From assembly GCA_934526185.1 (NCBI GenBank), contig CAKTAA010000136.1, positions 1-5,310 on the forward strand: a stretch of DNA of 5,310 nt, written 5' to 3'. Both the position numbers and the translations under genes were made by a program. The notes under the pieces are model-generated. The model made no database searches, had not been told where the DNA came from, and was given only the letters and a program-made list of their open reading frames with translations. The stretch is from an uncultured Eubacteriales bacterium. Its GTDB lineage: Bacteria > Bacillota > Clostridia > Oscillospirales > CAG-272. Shown piece after piece: positions 1 through 4,708 of the stretch (positions within the stretch are counted from its first letter, which is position 1; the number at the start of each line of letters is the position of its first letter).

Positions 1-713
1 GGTCTAATAAATGACAAACAAGTTGTTCTTGAAGAGATAGGATCAAATACACTATTTCTTAAAATTAAGTAAAGTAATGTTCTCATTAACCAATAATCAT
101 AGATAGAGATTGACATATAATCGGTGTCATTGTCGTAGCGTACAATCTGTAAATGCACTTTGTTTCTTATTCGCTTTAAACCCTTTAATAACGGGAATGC
201 TTGATGGTTCAAATTTAAAAGCTTTTTCTCTTGAACTTTATTGATTAGAAATTCGAAATCCATTTCAGCTTCTATCGGTTTTGCCAACTCGATACTTTGT
301 GTAATGATGTACTTCTTCTTGACATCGTTTTCTTTGAAAACATTCGTGTGAACGGGGGCTTCTTGACTCCAAGCTTCCTTCTTTTGATATCCATTGCTTT
401 TTACTAAATGCAAAAGTATCGCTTCTATAATCCCCATTGCTGTAACAATATACGATTTTTTCACCAAAGTATCAACGATATTATGAAGATGTAACTCCTC
501 AATTTCGATTTGAAGAAATTGTAAATATTGTAGTGAATATGCTATATTTTTTCGAACTTCTTTTCCTAACCATCTAAAAGCTCCCCGAGACAATTCTTTT
601 TCAAAGCAACCAACCGAAGTTGGGTGCCATCTGTCGTAATAGTTAATTTCGTTATTTTTTTCGAGAATACTTTCAATTTCGGTCATATCTTTTGGTCTTG
701 CTTTTGTCCCCAT
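1..713 (-). CDS. Hypothetical protein with HEPN-like R-x5-H motif, 3' end outside window
   Basis: The minus strand is open without a stop from ATG 713 to the window edge, giving 237 codons with the C-terminus missing. The start is supported by an AGG-AAAAGG ribosome binding site about 9 bases upstream; the nearer ATG at 718 is in another frame and stops after 11 codons. The protein looks soluble and mostly helical, rich in Leu, Ile, Lys and Glu, with no signal peptide or clear membrane segment. Residues 175-190 contain LLKGLKRIRNKVHLQI, matching the R-x4-6-H motif (R181, H187) of HEPN-type RNases and related helical proteins. HEPN domains often serve as RNase toxins or defence effectors, but many unrelated helical proteins share an LR..RN.vH stretch, so this is a suggestion only. 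It lies downstream of a regulator remnant and the ATPase gene on the same strand. The family was not recognised with certainty. Confidence 0.75.
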   Translation of the reverse strand, partial: MGTKARPKDMTEIESILEKNNEINYYDRWHPTSVGCFEKELSRGAFRWLGKEVRKNIAYSLQYLQFLQIEIEELHLHNIVDTLVKKSYIVTAMGIIEAILLHLVKSNGYQKKEAWSQEAPVHTNVFKENDVKKKYIITQSIELAKPIEAEMDFEFLINKVQEKKLLNLNHQAFPLLKGLKRIRNKVHLQIVRYDNDTDYMSISIYDYWLMRTLLYLILRNSVFDPISSRTTCLSFIR

Positions 714-734
714 ACCATAGCACCTTTTCCTGTA

Positions 735-938
735 TTATTTTTCTGGGATGAATTCCATAATATCATCTATGCGGCAGTTTGGAGTAGCACAAATTTTGCC
801 GAGTAATTCCAACTCGTATCCCTCATTATTTACTGTCGCACTATCGCCACAATATTGTATATAACGCTCTAAATCAAATTCACCATCACGCAAGCGATGA
901 GGTGGTCGCTCATACGGAGCGCCAATGGCAATCTGTCG
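735..938 (-). pseudogene. C-terminal remnant of a small XRE/Cro-type HTH regulator
   Basis: This stretch is an open frame of 67 codons ending at TAA 737-735, in the same frame as the upstream ATPase and separated from it only by the ATPase stop codon. It has no ATG start that would give a sensible protein and no ribosome binding site. Its last residues, KICATPNCRIDDIMEFIPEK, closely match the end of the small Cro/CI-type regulators common in Clostridia, whose usual end is KIC-x-x-LNC-x-x-DIMEFVP-x. The part that should hold the DNA-binding helices does not resemble such a regulator, and I do not recognise the sequence before it (DGEFDLERYIQYCGD). I read it as a broken regulator left by recombination, fused to unrelated sequence. 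Such regulators often precede methyltransferase or toxin genes, and here the HEPN-like gene starts 21 bases after the stop. Confidence 0.55.
849..877 (-). promoter_or_regulatory. Possible promoter for the HEPN-like gene
   Basis: On the minus strand TTGATT (877-872) and TATTGT (854-849) are 17 bases apart, a plausible sigma-A arrangement about 135 bases before the ATG at 713. The -10 box is a weak match and the DNA is AT-rich, so this may be chance. Otherwise the gene would depend on read-through from the ATPase promoter, since I see no terminator between the two genes. Confidence 0.25.
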
Positions 939-2288
939 TTAAAACTCCAAATTCTTAATATTGGAATCTGCATCAAAAAACATAATATAGTAAATCGGTA
1001 TATACGTTATCTTTCCGTTTTGTGTGACGTTTCTTTCGTTAGATACAACGAATGCTTTTTTGATATGATAATCTTCGTTTTGAACAAATGCATTCAATGC
1101 GCTATGCACGGTATAGTCTTTACCGGACTTTACTTCAATCGGCACGGCGGACAGACTGTCATAATCATCAATAAGATAATCGACCTCGCCCTTGCTGCGA
1201 TTGTCATAATAAAAGAGTTTATGACCGTGAGCGATTAATTCACTTGCGACAACCGATTCATATACCGAGCCTAAATTGATACTCTTCACATCATCGAGAA
1301 CGGCACGGATATTTGTTCTGTAAAGAATATTCGTAAGAAGTCCAACGTCATTCAGATACAATTTCAGCAAGTTCTTTCCGCTGTTCTCAATTAACGGGAA
1401 GGTAGGGGTTGAAATTGCTTTTACATCAAGTGCAATCCCTGCATTAATAAGATAATCAAATTCATCGGCATAATCCGAAGAACGTTTTCCTCTGATATTT
1501 TCGATATTCTGGATTACCAAACGCTTTTTCTTGTTTTCAAGATTTGACGGTATCATATCGTATATTCTACGAATTTTCAGTTTTCTATCCTCGTCATATT
1601 TTGAAGCATCCATACCGTAATAATTATGGATTTCTGTCTGGATATTGCGAACGGCAACAATGTTCTTATCTCTTGTATAAGAGTTGATTGCATCGGGAAG
1701 ACCGCCTACAAGCAAATATTTCTTGAACAGATCCATAACCTTGCTGTGAGTTGCTTCGTCAAGGCTTTCTCTTGCCTCAAACTTTTTGCGCATTGCATTG
1801 ATCGCATAATTGTTAAAACCCTGACTTAACAAAAACTCTTCAAAGTCAAGCGGATACATTCTCTTAACCTCAATGCTACCCATAGGGATTGATTCGGTTT
1901 CGGCAAGAGTAACACCAAGCAATGAACCGCTTGCAATATAAGTAAATTTATCATCACGTTTCAAGAATTTGAGCAGAGTGAGCAAATGCGGATATGCTTG
2001 TATCTCGTCGATAAAGATAATGGTATTATCCTTTTTTTCCATTTTCTCACCGGCAATCATGCTTACCTGCAAATAAAAATCCTCGACCGTTTTTACGTTA
2101 CTGAAATGACGGTCTTTTAGAGAATCCTCAAGCATATTGATTTCAATATAGTTCTTGAAAAGCTTTTCAGCTGTATATTTGATGATATAGGTTTTACCGA
2201 TCTGTCTTGCACCGTCAATAACCAAAATCTTATTAGAATCGGAACGTAAGTGGTTTTCGATATAGGATTGTATCTTTCTAAAAAGCAT
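939..2288 (-). CDS. AAA-type ATP-binding protein with DUF4143 C-terminal domain
   Basis: The product is 449 residues, normal for this family of prokaryotic AAA_14/DUF4143 ATPases. The N-terminal ATPase half has a Walker A motif GARQIGKT (26-33), a Walker B motif IIFIDEIQ (90-97) and the family's ASGS sensor segment (119-122). A GGLP motif (195-198) and a helical region lead to the C-terminal domain, with YLNDVGLL (311-318) and a PD-(D/E)XK nuclease-like core: GEVDYLI (D370) and PIEVKSG (E385, K387). Proteins of this type are cytoplasmic, widespread in gut Clostridia and Bacteroidales, and of unproven role; DNA binding or a mobile-element/defence function is often suggested. The start is fixed by GGGAGG at 2301-2296, seven bases before the ATG, and a near-consensus promoter upstream. 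All key motifs are present, so it appears intact. It is the first gene of a minus-strand block. Confidence 0.93.
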   Translation of the reverse strand: MLFRKIQSYIENHLRSDSNKILVIDGARQIGKTYIIKYTAEKLFKNYIEINMLEDSLKDRHFSNVKTVEDFYLQVSMIAGEKMEKKDNTIIFIDEIQAYPHLLTLLKFLKRDDKFTYIASGSLLGVTLAETESIPMGSIEVKRMYPLDFEEFLLSQGFNNYAINAMRKKFEARESLDEATHSKVMDLFKKYLLVGGLPDAINSYTRDKNIVAVRNIQTEIHNYYGMDASKYDEDRKLKIRRIYDMIPSNLENKKKRLVIQNIENIRGKRSSDYADEFDYLINAGIALDVKAISTPTFPLIENSGKNLLKLYLNDVGLLTNILYRTNIRAVLDDVKSINLGSVYESVVASELIAHGHKLFYYDNRSKGEVDYLIDDYDSLSAVPIEVKSGKDYTVHSALNAFVQNEDYHIKKAFVVSNERNVTQNGKITYIPIYYIMFFDADSNIKNLEF

Positions 2289-2339
2289 AATTTTACCTCC
2301 CGCTTTCTATATCATACACATTTCTATATAATTTTATAA

Positions 2340-2350
2340 GTGAATTTCAC
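2340..2350. promoter_or_regulatory. Small palindrome downstream of the ATPase promoter, possible operator
   Basis: GTGAATTTCAC is a perfect 11-base palindrome around a central T, about 14 bases downstream of the -10 box of the ATPase promoter, where a bound repressor would block transcription. An overlapping longer arrangement, AAGTG-7-CACTT, is also present. Operator function is inferred only from its position; no regulator gene is tied to it. Confidence 0.3.
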
Positions 2351-2363
2351 ACTTTTCAATAAG

Positions 2364-2392
2364 ATTATACACCAAAAACTCACACAAGTCAA
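2364..2392 (-). promoter_or_regulatory. Sigma-A promoter of the ATPase gene
   Basis: On the minus strand TTGACT (2392-2387) and a consensus TATAAT (2369-2364) are separated by exactly 17 bases. Transcription would start near 2357 and give a 5' leader of about 70 bases before the ATG at 2288. This is the only strong promoter pattern reading into the ATPase gene. Confidence 0.8.
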
Positions 2393-2448
2393 TAGAAATG
2401 GGCTGTCCAAAAACGCACTTTTCAAAAAAATGTAGCGTTGGGATGATG

Positions 2449-2487
2449 AAAAGAGGTTGCGCATACTTTTTATGCGCAACCTCTTTT
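2449..2487. terminator. Perfect 17-bp hairpin, terminator-like in both directions
   Basis: The arms 2449-2465 and 2471-2487 pair perfectly over 17 bases around the loop CTTTT. The GC-rich core (GAGGTTGCGCATA and its complement) is bordered by AAAA on the left and TTTT on the right, so each strand shows a stem followed by a T run. It lies between two divergent promoters and ends no gene in the window. It would mainly insulate the rightward promoter from outside transcription, as hairpins inside IS ends do. Confidence 0.65.
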
Positions 2488-2495
2488 ACATAAAC

Positions 2496-2524
2496 TTGAA
2501 CAGTTTTATATTTGGTGGTATAAT
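2496..2524 (+). promoter_or_regulatory. Sigma-A promoter of the DUF2971 gene
   Basis: TTGAAC (2496-2501) and TATAAT (2519-2524) are separated by 17 bases, an almost ideal promoter. Transcription would begin near 2531, leaving a short leader before the ribosome binding site at 2544. The stretch before the -10 box, TTTGGTGGTATAAT, resembles TTTTTGGTGTATAAT at the divergent ATPase promoter. Confidence 0.8.
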
Positions 2525-2543
2525 GATATTAACTTAAAATGTC

Positions 2544-2573
2544 GAGGTGATTTTAGTGGATAATATGGAATAG
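2544..2573 (+). promoter_or_regulatory. RBS and five-codon leader frame ending in amber, in frame with the DUF2971 gene
   Basis: A good ribosome binding site, GAGGTGA (2544-2550), precedes GTG 2556, which reads Met-Asp-Asn-Met-Glu and then TAG (2571-2573). The frame then stays open through ATG 2586 into the DUF2971 protein. The visible initiation signal therefore belongs to the leader, while ATG 2586 has no recognisable ribosome binding site. Either the leader permits re-initiation 12 bases after the stop, or a point mutation such as TGG to TAG has cut the gene's original N-terminus. Confidence 0.6.
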
Positions 2574-2585
2574 TTCAAAATCTTA

Positions 2586-3494
2586 ATGGCAATGGATGCT
2601 CATTATATGCCTGATGAATATGACGGAGATATTTATCACTATACCTCGCCAAACGGATTTCAATCAATCTTATTTTCTGACAAATACGACGTAACTCTTT
2701 GGGCAAGCCGTTACGATTGCTTAAATGACACTTCCGAAGGAACTGTTGCGGTCGAAATGTTAATTGAAACAGCTAAAGATTTGCTACGTCGTAATGAAAT
2801 TAGCAAAGAATTATATGAATTGTTTATTGCAATAAAACCCGCACGCACAATCCCGTTATATCGTGATGTTAATGGCGATTTGAAAATGATACGTGTAGAA
2901 TGTAACCGTTATATATGCTCTTTTTCTAAAAACAGTGATTCATTAGCAATGTGGAATTATTATTCAAAAGGAAATAAGTATGAAGGGTTTAATATCGGTT
3001 TTTACTCCAAAGGCATTAAAGATACTTTGAAAAATTCGCTACTCAGCATAGAGGCAGCCGTTCATATTTATCCAGTTGTATATGACAAAGCCAAGCAACA
3101 AAAACTAATTGAAAGAATGCTTTTAAAACTTAAAGATTTTTATTCCGAAGAAAATATTCCACGTATCCGTGCTATTGTATCTACAAGGCTTTTGGAATGG
3201 GCTCTTGTATTAAAAAAGGACTATTTTCAACACGAAGAGGAAGTAAGAGTGATAATTGATCTTGCCAAAAGAGAAAAACAAATTCCTGTTCTACACAGAA
3301 TAAATGCTGGATATGTTATTCCTTACATAGAAATGAAATTAGACCAAGATGATGTATCACACGTTACTTTTGGCCCCTTGCAAGGAGACAAATCACAAAT
3401 TGAACAACAAACAAAAATCATGGACGTTATGTTAAAATCGAAAGGTTTTGCCCTTGCTCGTGTTGGATACTCAAAAATTCCTATTCCGTATTAA
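2586..3494 (+). CDS. DUF2971 domain-containing protein
   Basis: The product is 302 residues and the family signature is clear. There is an N-terminal IYHYTS (16-21) followed by a segment ending LND-x-x-E (46-51), then a middle CSFSKNSDSLAMWNYYS (111-127) matching the family's cFs-x-x-x-d-x-x-x-MW-x-x-Y, then K-x-Y-FQHEEEVRVII (211-224) matching the K-x-x-x-W-x-x-E-x-E-x-R region, and a VTFGP strand (260-264). No signal peptide or membrane segment is seen. DUF2971 proteins have no established activity; they occur mostly in variable genome regions. The start at ATG 2586 is uncertain: it lacks a ribosome binding site, ATG 2592 is equally possible, and a strong site serves an in-frame GTG at 2556 cut off by TAG. 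The gene stands alone between its own promoter and terminator and is AT-rich compared with the genes to its right, consistent with transfer. The body of the frame is intact. Confidence 0.85.
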   Translation: MAMDAHYMPDEYDGDIYHYTSPNGFQSILFSDKYDVTLWASRYDCLNDTSEGTVAVEMLIETAKDLLRRNEISKELYELFIAIKPARTIPLYRDVNGDLKMIRVECNRYICSFSKNSDSLAMWNYYSKGNKYEGFNIGFYSKGIKDTLKNSLLSIEAAVHIYPVVYDKAKQQKLIERMLLKLKDFYSEENIPRIRAIVSTRLLEWALVLKKDYFQHEEEVRVIIDLAKREKQIPVLHRINAGYVIPYIEMKLDQDDVSHVTFGPLQGDKSQIEQQTKIMDVMLKSKGFALARVGYSKIPIPY

Positions 3495-3498
3495 GTGT

Positions 3499-3540
3499 AA
3501 CAACTCCGTTTACAAATTATTTTGTAAGCGGAGTTGTTTT
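3499..3540 (+). terminator. Intrinsic terminator of the DUF2971 gene
   Basis: The arms 3499-3516 and 3521-3538 form an 18-bp stem with one G-T wobble around a four-base loop TTAT, and TTTTGTGTT follows. It begins five bases after the DUF2971 stop codon. The minus-strand HTH gene ends only 15 bases beyond it, so the same hairpin may slow transcription arriving from the right, although the T run on that strand is poor. Confidence 0.85.
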
Positions 3541-3552
3541 GTGTTGCTGCTT

Positions 3553-4107
3553 CTATTTGTTGTTTTCCTTAAAGAACTTTTGCAAGAGTTTAATATGTTT
3601 ATCGGACATATTTGAGATGGTGTAGGCGTAGGAGCAATAGAAATCGATAAGCCACTCTTTTGCGATGATTTTTGTGGTTTGGGTATTGACGGACTTCAGG
3701 TGGCATTGGCGGAGCCAGCGTTCGACTGAGTTATCGGTATAGCCTGTTGTAACGATGACTTGCGGCACGGTAAGTGCATCGGGGACGGATTCGAATTCCT
3801 GTTCAAGCCACGGGCGGAAGTCTGACGGCAGAGAGGAAGGAAATCCTGTTTTGCGCGGTCGGGGTTTATTATACTTAACCGTTGAAAATTCGGCGTAGGG
3901 TGTAACATATTTCTCCGGGTGTTTTGTCGAGTCCTCTATGTAGGTAAGCAGGTCTTCTTTTAGCACGGTATATTTTCGTGTTCTCTTGCCTGTGTTCTGA
4001 CATTTGATGAAGCCATTATTGAGCATCCATGCACACTTGCGTTTACTGATATGCAAGGCGCACCGCACTTGTTCGCCCGACAGCACTTGCGGTAAGCTGC
4101 TCAGCAT
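3553..4107 (-). CDS. DNA-binding protein with two excisionase-like HTH units
   Basis: The product is 184 residues with two winged-helix (HTH_17/excisionase-like) units. The first, about residues 8-57, has the helix SGEQVRCALHISKRKCAWML followed by a basic wing and VLKEDLLTYI. The second, about 110-158, runs from ALTVPQVIVTTGYTDNSVER through WLRQ to IAKEWLIDFY. A proline- and lysine-rich linker (78-98) joins them. Single-unit relatives are excisionases or element-encoded regulators that bend DNA near attachment sites; a two-unit form could bridge two sites, but that is inference. The ATG overlaps the end of the upstream HTH gene by seven bases (ATGCTGA) and has its own GAGGTGA site, so the two are translationally coupled. 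The nearby repeats and tRNA-derived attachment site support a role in excision or its control. No integrase follows. I do not know a named homologue. Confidence 0.8.
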   Translation of the reverse strand: MLSSLPQVLSGEQVRCALHISKRKCAWMLNNGFIKCQNTGKRTRKYTVLKEDLLTYIEDSTKHPEKYVTPYAEFSTVKYNKPRPRKTGFPSSLPSDFRPWLEQEFESVPDALTVPQVIVTTGYTDNSVERWLRQCHLKSVNTQTTKIIAKEWLIDFYCSYAYTISNMSDKHIKLLQKFFKENNK

Positions 4108-4358
4108 TTCTTATCACCTCGTATCGTATAGCGTTTGCCTTTGTCGTTGGTAGTCCTAACGAGGTAATCAATGAGCGCATCTTTGGTGAAGATATAACCG
4201 CCCTTGTATGTATAGGATTCGATCTCACCGTTTTTCAGTGCGGCGTAGATTGTGTTCTTGCCGACGGGTGACCATCGAGCTGCTTTCATCGGGGTTAAGA
4301 TATCGGGGCATTTCTTGAGCATCTTTTGGTATGCTTCTCTTTGTTTTTCTTGGTTCAT
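4101..4358 (-). CDS. Excisionase-family HTH protein
   Basis: The small basic protein has 85 residues. After a charged N-terminal helix, residues 20-67 form one MerR/excisionase-type winged helix: ILTPMKAARWSPVGKNTIYA, then ALKNGEI, a wing ending GGYIFTK, and DALIDYLV. This is the usual layout of HTH_17 proteins encoded near integrases of integrative elements. I start it at ATG 4358, because AAAGGAG (4372-4366) lies seven bases upstream; the in-frame TTG at 4364 would sit almost on top of that site. The gene overlaps the next HTH gene by seven bases. Its Shine-Dalgarno can be paired in a hairpin, and 11-bp repeats lie about 55 to 115 bases upstream, so its expression may be controlled through its own leader. 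No clear sigma-A promoter is visible. It may be an excisionase or a regulator; the family cannot be narrowed by eye. Confidence 0.82.
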   Translation of the reverse strand: MNQEKQREAYQKMLKKCPDILTPMKAARWSPVGKNTIYAALKNGEIESYTYKGGYIFTKDALIDYLVRTTNDKGKRYTIRGDKKC

Positions 4359-4365
4359 TTTCAAT

Positions 4366-4407
4366 CTCCTTTAAGATATTCGCCCGAGAATAGCCAAAGG
4401 AGTTTTT
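4366..4407. promoter_or_regulatory. Hairpin that can hide the excisionase Shine-Dalgarno; terminator-like on the other strand
   Basis: In the minus-strand transcript CTCCTTT (4402-4396) is fully complementary to AAAGGAG (4372-4366), the Shine-Dalgarno of the HTH gene. Between them TATTC (4392-4388) pairs with GAATA (4381-4377) around a six-base loop, with an internal loop of three against four bases. Folding would block initiation of the coupled HTH genes, and melting or a bound factor would free it. On the plus strand the same hairpin is followed by TTTTT (4403-4407) and so could terminate transcription running toward the tRNA fragment. The pairing is seen directly; the function is inferred. 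Confidence 0.5.
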
Positions 4408-4411
4408 ACTG

Positions 4412-4473
4412 TTTTCTCGCATCCATCTCGCAAATTTCTCGCAAAAAATCATTGGTTTTTCAATTTCTCGCAG
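4412..4473. repeat. Phased 11-bp direct repeats (TCTCGCA core)
   Basis: The heptamer TCTCGCA occurs at 4415, 4426, 4437 and 4466. The first three are exactly 11 bases apart, forming tandem units TTTTCTCGCAT, CCATCTCGCAA and ATTTCTCGCAA; the fourth is ATTTCTCGCAG. Regular spacing of about one helical turn puts the cores on one face of the DNA, as in binding sites for excisionases, integrase arm domains or repressors. They lie between the excisionase-like gene and the tRNA fragment, the usual place for such sites at an element end. Confidence 0.6.
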
Positions 4474-4510
4474 AATGTGGCGTACCGGATGCAGCTTTCG
4501 GGGACGGAGA

Positions 4511-4537
4511 GGGGCGGTGCGGAAGATACTGCCTTTT
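4511..4537 (+). terminator. Weak terminator-like hairpin before the tRNA fragment
   Basis: GGCGGT (4513-4518) and ACTGCC (4528-4533) form a six-bp stem with one G-T pair around a nine-base loop, followed by TTTT (4534-4537). It occupies the place where the 5' half of the tRNA would be and is not part of a tRNA fold. Termination is possible, but the stem is short. Confidence 0.3.
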
Positions 4538-4538
4538 G

Positions 4539-4594
4539 CTCGAAATCAGTTAGGGAGCAATCGCACACGGGTTCGAATCCCACCGCTTCCGCCA
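4539..4594 (+). other. 3' half of a serine tRNA gene, likely attachment site of an integrated element
   Basis: From 4539 the sequence reads as a tRNA from the anticodon loop onward: loop CTCGAAA with anticodon CGA (4541-4543), stem strand TCAGT, a long serine-type variable arm, T loop TTCGAAT (4572-4578), T stem CCCAC, acceptor strand CGCTTCC, discriminator G and encoded CCA. The 5' part is absent: the bases before the loop (TTTTG) do not pair with TCAGT, and no GGAAGCG acceptor strand sits at the right distance. Two T-stem positions (A67-type and C68-type, 4567-4568) are also mismatched. Elements integrating into tRNA genes restore the gene at one end and leave such a 3' fragment at the other. 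By that logic the element lies to the left and older DNA to the right. It is not a functional tRNA. Confidence 0.65.
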
Positions 4595-4708
4595 ATTCTG
4601 CGTTTTTACCGCACTTTAAGCCATAAAGCAGCAATATTTTACGGCTCAAATGTGTATACTGATACGAATAAAAGATGTCCCGCGCTATTACGAAAACGGA
4701 AGTACGGT

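Larger units (their letters stand above)
2400..2573 (+). mobile_element. Possible insertion-sequence end remnant
   Basis: The segment opens with GGGCTGTCCAAAAA at 2400, resembling the terminal inverted repeats of several Firmicutes insertion sequences that begin GGGCTGTC. It is followed by a terminator-like hairpin, a strong outward promoter, a GAGGTGA ribosome binding site and a GTG start that reaches a stop after five codons. That order (end, insulating hairpin, promoter, start of a reading frame) is what one would expect of the left end of an IS whose transposase has been deleted. No matching right end (GGACAGCCC) is visible in the window and no transposase sequence remains. The family is not assigned, and the segment could simply be the native control region of the next gene. 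Confidence 0.35.

Noticed and set aside
624..829. Plus-strand 60-codon open frame near 624-806 and the 67-codon frame at 1626-1829
   Set aside because: Both are antisense shadows of minus-strand coding sequence, with biased composition and no ribosome binding site.
897..1238. Plus-strand open frame of 113 codons opposite the ATPase gene
   Set aside because: It is antisense to the well-supported ATPase C-terminal domain, has no convincing RBS and resembles no protein family.
3696..3908. Minus-strand frame inside the 184-residue HTH gene, and similar ones at 4043-4228 and 4225-4452
   Set aside because: They overlap supported HTH genes in other frames or cross the hairpin and leader, and show no protein family features.
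4412..4473. CRISPR array
   Set aside because: The units are 11 bp and nearly tandem, without 25-35 bp repeats or unique spacers of equal length.
4505..4594. A complete tRNA, tRNA-Sec or tmRNA ending at the CCA
   Set aside because: No 5' acceptor strand, D arm or 5' anticodon stem strand fits at any of the expected distances; only the 3' half is convincing.
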